Below, one piece after another: positions 31,101 through 43,100 of a stretch of DNA of 64,000 nt (position 1 is the stretch's first letter; each line of letters opens with the position of its first letter). The stretch comes from Slackia sp. ZJ119. GTDB taxonomy: Bacteria > Actinomycetota > Coriobacteriia > Coriobacteriales > Eggerthellaceae. The stretch covers positions 1 through 64,000 of the forward strand of contig NZ_JAAKEN010000008.1 of the NCBI RefSeq assembly GCF_011039175.1, read 5' to 3'. Under the pieces are notes generated by a model. It was not told the origin of the DNA and did no database searches. It was given only the letters and a program-made list of their open reading frames with translations. The translations under genes were made by a program, and so were the position numbers.

Positions 31101-34100
31101 AACGCCCAAGAGCAGTACGTGCTGAAGATGATCGTGCACCTGCCCGGCTTCGCGGCGAAGGTGGAGCACCACGACAAGGAACTGACCCAAGAACAGATCG
31201 ACAACAAGGTGGGCGAGTCGTGCAACGACGCCGAAAACGCTTTCATCGAGGTGTTCGGCACGCCGACCCGCGCCACGATACAGGCCTTGAACGCCACGTT
31301 CAGCACCGACTACGAAACCGAGAAGTGGAACCACAACCACGCCCACGCCGACGGGTGGACCATCGACGCCGACTACGCCAAGATGGACGTGCTGACCGCC
31401 ATTCCCCAGGTGGACGCCTACTTCAACTGGACGGGCGGTTTAACTACCAAGTACGAAGACAATACTTATGACAAGGTGCGCGAAGCGAACCTGGACGTGA
31501 CCGACAGCGGCAACCACTGGCAGATCCACCAGCCTTTCGATCCCAAGCGCGTCAGCAACGTCCCGTACCGCTGGGGCGAAGGCAACCCGCTGTACAGCAC
31601 CGAAGAACGCGAGCAGTACCAGGAATACGCGTGGTACGAATACATCGTGAAGAACCACACGAAGTCCACGGCCACCGATGGGTACCTGGACTTGACCGTC
31701 AACGGCCTGTACCACCAAAACGACACCGAGATCGACGGTTTGACGAGGCGCGACGAAACCCGCGGCTTCATTGGCAAGTGGCTGGAAATCGACGGCTATT
31801 ACCGCACCACCAAGAACAAGAAGAACAAGACCGTCAAGCTGAAGGAGCCGAAGAGCTTCCATGAGCCCGAGGCGCCAAACACCGACGAGATCGGGACGCT
31901 GAAGTTCGCAGATGGCATGTCGGTCGATGCGAAGGTCACGCGCACTGAAAAGCAGGAAGGCGACAAGACGGTCAACGTCGTCACGAAGGTGGAATACACC
32001 TTGCCGAACGAGCGCAATGCCACGAAGGCGGACATCACGCGCACCGCGCCGGCCAAGGCGGTCGTGACGAACGGCAAGCCGTCTGACGACCCCGAAGCCG
32101 TGTGGTCAGACACCTACACCGACCACGGCCAGACCGTCACCGAAACCGAGCTGTACGTCCAAGATCCGGAAGACACCGACGCCGAGCTGAGGCTGGGCAC
32201 GCTGGTCACGCGCACGGGCGAATACGTGAAGGACGTGGTGAAGCCGTTCACCAGCACCGTCGATTCGCTCAAAAGCGGCGACTACGTCATCGGCTACGCC
32301 GAAGACGGCACGACGATCACCTCCATCACGTTGCAGAACCCGCCGGCAGGCGTGCCGGCGGAGCCGATCACGGTTTCAGTGGACTCTGTCGTGGTGAGCA
32401 TTGAAGGCGACGACGGCAGTTACATTCCGAGGCCTAAGCCTTCATATGGGTTCGATAACAGTACTTGGTACAATGTTACGTATTTGAAGGACGAGCAGGG
32501 CAACCCCATCGGCTACATCGCCGAACCGGAAGAGACCACTGTCGAAAACGCCACCGTCACGCTGCACGCCGAGGAAGGCGAAGGCGAAGGCGAGACGGCC
32601 AAGAAAGACGAAGACGCCGAAGATCCCATCGCGACCATCACGTATCACCAAGACGACGTGACGATCAAAGAGATCACCTACGACGTGGTCACTGCGAAGG
32701 ACATCGCCTTCGATCCTGGCAACGCCGCACTGAAAGTCGAGGACGTCGCCGACGACGTCGAAGTCGTGACGGAGGAGCTCGACGTCTGGAAGGTCGAAAA
32801 AGAGCCCGGCAAGGACGTGCTGAAGATCATCGATCCGGCCGACAAGCACGTGGCCACCTTGGTTCCCACGCAGATAGAGCCAAAGGAGTCCGAAGGCTGG
32901 GCGAACCGCGCCGGTGAGATTTCCGAGCTGTGGTACTACGACTACGACACGACGCTGCCTTACGACTACGACACCTACGTGGCGTCGGGGAAGAAAGTCA
33001 ATGCCGCCGAAGGTTACCTGTATCTCCGCGAAAACCCGAACGACAGTACGTCTCAGGAGCACTGGTACCGCCTGACCGTGGACAAGAACGACGGCCACAC
33101 CATCTACACCCAGGTGGAGAAGAAGCAGGTCAACGGCAAGGACAAGTTCAAGACCGTGTTCGAGCAGGCCAAAAACGAAGGCGGGACTCTGAAGTTCGAC
33201 GAAGACAACAATCCGGTCTACACGAACAAACCCGTCACGAACGACGCGTACACCGAATGGCCCGTCGCTCGCATCGCGCTGAACGACGAGACCATCGAAT
33301 GGCTCATCACGCATGCCGGCGCAAACCTTACGGCAAGCACGAACTACGAGGCAACGCTGACCGCGCCGCTCACCAAAGAGGGCATCGAAGAGCTGGACGA
33401 TCGCTTCGGAGACCCTGACAAGGACTACGTGTGGCTGCGCACGACCACGCCTGCGGCCACGACGGAGAACCCCGATCCGCAGCCCGTTTTCGACTTCAAA
33501 GAAATCGAGACCGTCCGCTTCAAGTACGACCTGCTGGCGGCGGAAATGTACTTGAAGTACCGGGCGACCGACGACCAGGGCCGTCCGTCCATGGACCTTT
33601 CCAAGGTGGGCGACAACACGACGCTGACCGCGCGTTTCTACGGCGACGTGCGCACCCATGGCTTGGACTGCTGCGGCGCCATCGCGAACCACCTGCCGCC
33701 GCACCGCTACAACCACGAGATGGATTCCGACGTCACCTACTTCCCGCTGTCGAGCTACTACGGCAAGATACAGCGCACGGCCAACAAGGAAGTGGACATC
33801 ATCGCCTATGACGGCGCGTCGAAGGCAAGCGCGTTCAAGAACTCCGCCACCGTGGAGGCGGCCATCACCTGGAACACGCCCGACGAAGACGCCGGCGACG
33901 ACGCGAAGCCGTCCGTGAAGAGCTTCACGTACACGTCGGGCACGCGCCTGATAACCGATTCGAGCTTGGACGTGGGCTCGGGCGACCAGGTTGCGCTCGA
34001 CCGCGTGCCGAAGACGCACACGGTGGAAGTCGCCCGCACGCAGATCGTGCCGAACTCCGTGGCGAACACCGCCTTCTTCCGCCTCTATGACGCCGGCGGC

Positions 34101-37100
34101 CGCCAGGTGGCCACGTTCACCATCGACACGGAGGAGAATCCCGACCCGACCCAGGTCGGCCAGGTGCAGATGGAAGTGTTCAACGGCCGCGCGACGCCCG
34201 AAAACACCCAGACCGCGCCCGAGTCGCTGAACAACAGCTCGAAGGCCGTCGCAGCGAACCAGGGCATCGTGTCGGTGTCCAACAAGGCTGACGGGACAGG
34301 TTACGTATTCACCATTCGTAACACCACGCGGGCCCGCTCCGACCAGGCCGTGCTGTCCGTGCTGTTCGAATCGGTGGGCATGAAGGCCCAAAGCATGATC
34401 ACGAGCGCCGAAAAGGCGCACCAGGGCGTGCGCGAAGGCCAGGTCCCCGCGGCGCTTGCCGAAGAGCTCACCGAGGCAGATGGCAGCCTTGTGGGCCAGG
34501 CGACGCACGGCTGGGAGAGTCTGACGCCCACCAAGCCCCTGTACAAGCTCGTGCAAGGGCTGTACCGCGACGACACCGTCACGGCGAAGAACCCGTCCGA
34601 CTGCGCCGACCTCGACACCGACAATTTCTTCGAGGACTACGGCGTGGTGCGCGGCTTCAAGACGAAGACCATCGACATCTCCAAGGCGCTCACCACGATG
34701 GGCACGTTCACGGGCATGGACCTGACGTTCTTCCAGCCCGACGGCCAGAAGTTCATGATCTCCCTTGGCGCGAACTCGCCCATTCTGAAGGAGGCGCTCA
34801 ACGAAGCGGACGGCAGCCGCACCATCGACCTGGAAGAGGTGTGGGGCAAGTACGGCCGCGTGACGAACATCGGCACGTATACCGAGCGTGTGATGAAAAA
34901 CGTCGAGCTGACGCTGCCGCAGGAGGAGCCTGCAGCAGGAGCCGAACCCAGCGAGCCTGTGAAAGTCCAGGCCACGGTAGTCTTCTATCCCGACGGCCAT
35001 ACCGTGAAGCGCATCGAGTACAAGACGAAGGAGCAGGTCGACGATCCTGCCAACCCTGGACAAACCAAGGAGCAGGACGTCGACCACGTCCGCAAGGTGT
35101 ACCGCCAGACGGCAGTGCCTGTCGAACCTGATGAGAACGAAACGGACGAGGACGAGAAGCATAAGCAGACGATCACGCTCATCGACAGGAACGGCAATCC
35201 GATGGGCACCATCGTCGCCCGGGCCGACTACACGCCGCCGCGCGAAACGGCGACGCAGGTTACGTTCAAGAACGAAGAGAACCCGCGCACGGGCGAGCTG
35301 GTGTTTGCCGAGAACGGCAGCATCGCGAGCATCAAGATTGTGAATGCGGCTGAAACGCCGAATCTGCCTGATTCCGGTGATCAGTCGAGCCAGGATCAGG
35401 GTAAGTCTGGTGGTTCTGGTATCGTACCTAGTATGCAAAGCGACAACGGCGACAACGGCGGCACCAGCGGCGGCTCGGGCTCTGGCACCGACAACGGCGG
35501 CTCGGGCGCTGGCGCCGGTTCTGGCAACGGCGGCTCCGAGACGAAGAACATGACCTCGTACACGGTCGTCAGCGAGACGCCGGGCGAAGCCAAAAACACC
35601 ACGGTGCTGCAGATACGGAAGGAAGGCGACGCCGAGACCGTCACGCCGACCAAGGTCACCATTCCCACGCCGGTCGAGCCGCAGCTCGTCGAGCAGCCCA
35701 ACGGCGAGGAAACGGAGGCCCAGCTCGACAAGACCTGCACGTACCGGCAGCTCACCAGCACCCCGGACACCAACTACGACCACGAGACGTGGAAGCGGCA
35801 CAAGGGCGAATGGTCGAAGAAGAAGCTGAACGACTACACCATCACCGACTGCTACCTGAGCCGCATCGACTTCAAGTACACGTCGCTGGAGCCCAGCTGG
35901 CGCCCGTATTACAACAAGAGCGAAAAATACGTGCTGAGCGCCCAGACGAACAACAGCCTGAACGACGAGACCTACGCCGACACGCTCGGCGACGACTTGG
36001 GCGAGCTGAAGGTGACGGCCACCGGCAAGAGCGACTGGTACAACAGCGTGAACAACACCGCCGCGCATTCGGACCTGTGGAGCGCCTATTGGGGCCGCTC
36101 CTACGGCACCGACCAGACCGACACGCCCTGCCAGCTGCCGTATCGCACGGGATATTACCCGTATTACATGATCTATCCGCACGAAAGCATGCTGCACGCC
36201 CGCCTGGCGCTTGCGCAGATCGGCGTGTACGACAGCCGCGGCTGGTACGACAACGGGCGGCTGAGCTCGGACTACGTCAACTGGTACAAGGTGACGAAAA
36301 CCGACATGCAGCAAGACCCGCACAGGCTGGCCCAGACCGATACCGTGCGGTCCTGCGCGGCGCTTTCGGTGGCGCGTCCGACCATGGAAGTGCACAGCTA
36401 CGTGCGCTACGGCAACGTGGACAACTACACCGGCCACACGGTGAGCGACAACGGCACGTCCGACGCCAGCCGCACCGAAGTGACCGTGCCCTACGCCAAG
36501 ACGTTCAACTGGTGGGCCACGCTGAAGAACCAGCAGGCCGCATCGAAGCTTGACGACGTGGACGTGACCATCGACTTCCCGGTCGAATGGGAAGTGAACA
36601 TCAAGGGCAACGTCCACAGCGATGACGACCACGACCAGCTGAAAGTCACGACGCATCGCGACCGCATCATCAACGGAGTGTCCCTGCAGAAGGGCGTCCT
36701 CTATAGCGGCCAGCGGGCCGACTACTACAACGCCTACGTCGGCTTCCATCCCATCGACTACAAGATCTCTGCGGCCTACATGGCGTGCTTCCCGTCCGAA
36801 GGCATCGGCAAGATCCGCATCTTCGGCTATTCGAAGAAGCAGATCCGCGACAGCGGCAACGTGAAGCAAGACTACCAGAACAAGGTGGTGCTGGAGCCGT
36901 ACTTCAACAAGAGGACCGGCGAGCTGGCCGGCTTCAAGCTGGACTACGCGACCGATATGGACAGCATGGCCAAAGACGCCACGCGCGAATTCCCGCTGAA
37001 CGCCGACGGCAGCCTGCATCTGACGGAGAAGCACGTTTTTGAACTGGGCATCGAAGTTCCCACGAAGTTCCAGCTGTACTCTTGGAAGAACATGCAGGAA

Positions 37101-40100
37101 GACCTGTTCTCAGGCGACGTGCCGCAGGCGCGTCGGACGAACACCGTCGCCGTGCCCTCCATTGAAAACCAGCGCATCTCCATCAAGGGCTATGCCGACA
37201 CCTACTTCGAGACGCAGCGCACGATCGACATCACGACCGAAAACCATCTGGACGGCTTCCGCGAGATGCCGCTCGACCTGCCGATGTTGGGCAACGGCAC
37301 TGGCAAGTTCCAGGACATGTACGGCAACGATTTCGACCTGTCAAACGGACAGAAGTTCATGCGCAATGCGAACGACCCCTACATCGCCAGCCGCTTCGAC
37401 CGCTCGCTGTACTTCATTTCCAAGATGTACTTCGACACGATCAGCCGCGCGGCGTACGCCGACGTGAACTCGGGCGAAGGCGTCGGCGAGGTGAAGGATT
37501 CGGGCACCATCGTCGACAAATTGACGAACGGCCACCCGAAGTGGGAAGACAAGCCCGACGAGCGCGTGTTCGTTGAAAATGCGGAAACGCCGCAGCTGAA
37601 GACGCAGCTGTACACCCGCCAGGCGGTGGCGAAGGAAGGCCAGCTGTCGCTGTACGTCGACGACGAGAACGACGACGGCTCGGAGCTGCTTGGCGGGGAC
37701 GGCCCGCTTGCCTCCACCACGAAGCGCGAGCGCCTTCTGGACATCGAATTCAGGCAGGACTCGAACGGCGTCATCGAGCAGGTGCGCTACAAGACGCCGA
37801 CGTTCGTGCAGCCTTCTGGCTGGGACGAGGAAGCGAACGGGAAGTGGCATCCCGTCGTCACGCAGGCCGAATGGGAAAGCAACGCCAACGGCGAATTCCA
37901 CAATGCCAACGCTCTCCATGAGGGCGAGTGGTTCGATGTGACGCAGGAGAGCGACGTCAACACCGGCGCCATCACGCTGCGCGACCCGTCGCGCATGGAC
38001 GGGGATGGCAAAGACGCCCTGATCGGCGAGCTGGTCTTGCCGTTCAGCACCGACCCTGAAGCTTCCGACCTCAACAACGTGGAATACGAGTTTTCGGAGG
38101 TCGACATTGCGCATCTGACCGTCGACACGGTGCAAAGCACCGACGGCCAGGTGACGGTGACCGGCAGCGAATCGGTCGATCTGACAGGGCTGTCCGCGGC
38201 GAATGCCGACGCGAAGATGCTCGCCTTCCAGGAAACGCTGCAGAGGAAGGGCGAATCGCTGTACGTGGCGACGACCGAACCCGTCGAGCACGACAACGGC
38301 AAGGAATACAACTTTGCCTCCATCACGTTGGTCGAAGCGACCGAGCGGGATTCTTCCGAAGGCCCCGGCGACGACGTCGTCGTCGGCGACGGCGAGACCG
38401 ACAGCAACGGCAATCCCGTGGTGACGCCCGAACCGAAGACCTACCTGACGTATTGGGTGAGCGATTCGCAGGTCATGAAGAAGCAGCTGGACACGAAGGC
38501 CGAGGTCACCGAGACCGCCAAGTGGCAGCTGCGCTATGAGAACATCACGTTCGAGGTGGTGTACGAATACTCCGACGACGAATACGACGAATCGGCCTAT
38601 GACGAAAACGGCAAGCTGCTTCCCGGCGCTGTGGCGAAGAGCGACGCCGTGGAGGAAGGCCGCGTCATCCGCGTGGTCGACCTGACCAACGGCGATCCGG
38701 AAGCTGCGCCTGCACCCGGCACGCCTGCTGGCGGCGAAAACGCCGGCAATCCTGGCACGGTTGTCGGCACCGACGATGACGGCACGAAGACCGAAATCGA
38801 GCATGTGCGCGTGTACGTGTCGCTCGGCCGCACGCCCGGCAGCACGGCAGGCGCGTTTGACGGCATCGTGGGCAGCGTCTATGACGAGACCAAGGTCAAC
38901 GAACTGCTGGGCGACATGAAGTACGACGTCCAAGAGGTGAAGTGCGACTACGTCGAGCGCACCTACAGCGAAGACGAGCTTGACGAGAACGGCGACCCGA
39001 AGCCCGGCGCCGAGGGCACCTTTGTGCCGGCAGGCGTCGTGGTGTCCATCGAGATTCTGCGCGAGCCCACCGAAGGCACCGGAACCACCGAAGGCACCGG
39101 AACCACCGAAGGCACCGGGACCACCGAAGGCGCCGGCGCCGGCGAAGGCGGCACGACGACCCCGGCCGAGGCCCAGCGCGGCCTGGTGATCGTGCACGTG
39201 TCCAAGGGCATCGACGAGCTGGCCGGCCTGCGCGGCAAGGACTACACGCAGGCACAGCTGACGGCCAAGTTGGAAGAGTTGGGCTACAACGTGTCGAGCA
39301 CGACGACCGAATACAGCGAAACGGTGGATGCGGGCCACGTCATCAGCTTCGACTTCGTGAAGGTGACCGACCGCGAATACCAGGCGGATGCTCAGAGCGG
39401 CGTGCCCGTGAAAAACGAAGTGCCGCAGGCGGAAATCAATAGGGTCCGTGCAGCGGCTGTTGCTGCCGGTACGAGTCCCGAAGACGCAGTGGCGGCGCTG
39501 TACCACCAGCCTGACGATCCGAGACTCTACGAGTATGAATCAGACGGGTCGGTGAAGGTTGACCCGAATACGGGCGCTCCTGTGCGCGCAAGCGCAGGCT
39601 CGATATTCCTCCCCGGCGACCCGAAGCCCAAGCTCTACAAGTACGACGAAACCACGGGCGAGCTCGTGCTTGACGGAAACGGCTACCCGCAGCCCCTCTA
39701 CGGCTATGTGTACAATGCCAGCCACGAACCGATCTACTACGACGCCGCTACCGTGAACGACTTCTGGATCAAGGACGCCAGCGGCGCGTTCGTGCACTAC
39801 GAGGGCGACCCCGCGCAGGCAAGCACCGACTTCCGCACCTACTGGGCGACCGCGCCTGCCAAGCCCAGAACCGTGAAGGGCGACGTTGCCCTGGTCGTGT
39901 CCCAAGGCTGCGACCCGATCGTGGTCGAAGAGGAACGGCTCAACGAGGACTACCGGACCAAGACACTCGACGAAACCCTGAAGGGCTTGCTGGAAGACAA
40001 CAAGTACACGGTCGACTTCACCTACAACGGGACGAAGGACACGAGCGAAAATCCGACGGAGCCCTACACGGTCGACAACACTGCGGGCGCAGGCATCCTG

Positions 40101-43100
40101 GAAGAAGAATGCGACGAAGACGCCTACTACGGCACCACCGGCGAGGGCCTGGTGTTCAAGCTTGACCTGAACGTGACCGGCGCGGGCGCCAGCGCCGAAA
40201 GGCAGGTGACCGTGCACGTGGCAGGCGGCAAATCGCCCAAGAAGGTGCGTGCCGACCTGTTCAATTCCATCACCGGCGACGGCGGCAAAGAGCCGTTGGA
40301 CGTGGAAGAAGCCGAAGCGAAGCTGACCGAGGCGGGCTACACGATCGACGAGAACTACCTGTATGAGAACTCCCAATGGCCTGCAGACGCCGTGGTGTGC
40401 ATCGAGGTGCAGGTGACGTCCGAGGTCGACGACCCGGTCACCGGTGGCAAGATCGAGGTAACCGAGTTCAAAGTGGGCGACGACGTGCCGGCCGACGAGA
40501 ACCACAAGCACGTGCGCCTGACGCTTTCCACCGGAACGCCGAATCCGCTAACGACGCTGGTGCAGCCGAAGTACGATGCGGCCGGCAATGAAACCGGTGA
40601 GACCGAAGAGGTCGCCTACACCCGCATCGACGACGGCCGCGGATCGTTCAGCTACCTCATCAAGAACGGCACGAGCAAGAAGATCCCCGTGCGCGTGGAA
40701 GAGGTCACGGAAGGCGAGGGCGACAGCGCGACGACGCGCCTGGACGTGTACCGGATCGTCAAGAACGAAGACGGCGCCGATACGGAAAGCTACCTGGGCT
40801 ATGTGAATTCTGACCCGAGCAAGACCACGCCGCTGGACGACTCGTCGCAGCGGACGATCATCCTGCTCGTGCCCGAAGACCTTGAACATCTTGATAATCT
40901 GGAAGGCTGCACCGAAGCGGTCTATGAGAAGCAGGTGGACGAAAGCGGCGCGATCACGCACCTTCGGCTGCGCGGCACGAACACGTGGATTCCCGTGCGC
41001 GTGGTCGACGAGCCCGATCACGGCAGGGTCGTTTACGATCTGACGAATAGCGACGGGGTCGGCGTGCCGATCGGCATCATCGCCGGCACGCAGCCCGAAG
41101 AGGCCGAGCCGCCCATCGACGTCGAGAACGTGCATGGCGGCGATGCGGACACGGGCTACCGCTTCACGAGCTTCAACACCAACTTCCACGAGTCGCACCA
41201 CTACGGCCACTGGGGCTGCTGGAGCAGCTCGCCCAACCCCGAAGGCCAGTATTATCCGATTGACATCGGGTACAAGGGCCAAGGCTCGTATCTGGTCGAC
41301 TTCCGCCAGGTGGGCACCGATCCGGGCTATCCGAACGCCATCACGCCGTCCAGCCCGGCCGTGCCCGAGGACACCAACTACATGGAGCAGGGCTACTCGC
41401 CCGACTACATCATCACGTGTCCGAACCACTGGGGGCATCCGTATCACTGGCGCCAGATCTACGGGGCGCACGGGTCCTACTTCACCAACGGCGTGAACTC
41501 CAACGACGCCGGCGGCCTGTGGTACCGCAGCGACGGCATGGCCCGCTACAATTCGGTGGGCAGCTACACCTACAACACCGGCGCCCACCTGGAAATGGTG
41601 CACAACGTGCCGGTGAACGAGGGCTTCGACGCCTACTACATCAAGGTGAAGCAGCAGGCGCTGCCCTACATCGACCGCGTGACGGCCTACTACGACGACG
41701 GCCAGCGCCTGGTCATGTCGGGTGATAGCATCCGCCAGGCGTACCATGACAACCTGTCGAAGGACGTGAAAACCAACAAGGCCGACGCCGTGCCGACCTC
41801 GGTGCAGGTGGACAGCAACGGCTACTACTACATGCGCCTGAACCTGCTCGGCGTTGAAAAGGACGGCGCCGGAAACGTTGCGCGAAATACCGATGGCAGC
41901 GTCAAGCACAAGATCAGCTACGGCAACGACTCCGACGCCGCCTACCGCGACACGTTCGCCGACTACTACAACGACTATCCGATCTTCGACTACAAGCAGA
42001 TCAACAAGAGGGCGCAGGGGTGGACAGACACGCTCGCGAACGACCCGCCTCTGTACACGGGCTACCTGTACTACGGCATTGAGCAGAACCAGGACCGCCG
42101 GCCCGACTTCAAGGTGGTCAAGGTGGTCTACGAGGTGAACATCAACCAGTTCACGCTCGATAAGGACGGCAAGCCGCACGAAAGCGACTACGGCCGCTGG
42201 TTCACCGACTACATGCCGCACCAGTGGACGAAGGAATGGAACAACGCCATGTCCTGGGAGCTGACCGGCCGTTTCACGAAGGACACCCCCACGGCCGACG
42301 GCACCACGTCTTCGTCCGAGCAGACCATCGACTTCAAGACCAACATCAACATGACCGTGGGCGGCCCGTACGCCGGCCTGTCCGACGAGGGCAAGCAGTA
42401 CCTGCACACGCCGGCGCAGCGCTATGACTCGCCGACGCAGAACCACAACGACCAGACGTGGGACAACGGCAGGAAGACCGGCTACGACAGCCGCAACAGC
42501 AACAAGAACGCCAGCGTGGTCAACAACCCGGTGAATGCGTTGTCGCAGACGTGGGAGCGGCCCTGGAACGACACGACGCGCGGCACGTTCTCGTATGCGA
42601 ACTACCACCGCAACGGCGTGTGCCACTGCTACTGGTGGTGGTGGTACGGCTGGCATCACCATCATGGCCATTACTACACCTTCGACGAAGGCGACATGCG
42701 CCACCTGACCACCGACTCGTTCTTCCGGGTGCGCCAGACGCGCAACTTCATCCAGAAGTCCGTCAGACGCGACGAAGGCTTCTGGGGCGTTCTGGGCGAC
42801 AACATGCACACCGCCTCCAACAGCGACCAGCACCTGTATGGCGCCGACGACGGCTACTTCGTGTCGCTGTACCGCGACAGGGACGGCTGGGGCTATGGCC
42901 TGTCGTCGGTCGACCACATGCGCATCGACGACAAGCTGCCCAACGCTATGCCCTCCGACGAGCTGGAATACTACGGCTTCATCGGCAACGGCCTGAAGTT
43001 CTTGCGCACGAACAAGACCGACCTGGACGCCGAGAAAGCAGAGATCCAGGCCGACAAGGAGGCCACAGCCGCCGCAGCCGCGAAAGGCGAGGAGCTTGCC

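Larger units (their letters stand above)
16152..31430 (+). repeat. Array of nine alternating A and B protein modules
   Basis: Module A: G-x-G-[WFY]-R-F-x-L-x-N-x-S, then a xIGxM-like strand, then GF-x-T-x-x-L-x-LS-x-GLL and an I-x-x-I-x-[FL]-T-[WY] strand. Copies start near 16152, 17019, 18873, 20226, 21378, 22785, 26016, 28005 and 29412. Module B: V-x-[VI]-x-F-x-x-F, then a V-D-[VL]-[FW]-G-like strand, then L-x-A-x-F-x-T-x-Y. Copies start near 16560, 18408, 19626, 20724, 21945, 25128, 27411, 28611 and 31107. The two alternate strictly. Spacing is irregular because helical, DGKPV-rich or aromatic blocks are inserted. Identity between copies is low, so the array is old. Ig-like beta-sandwiches are likely, by inference. 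Confidence 0.65.
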
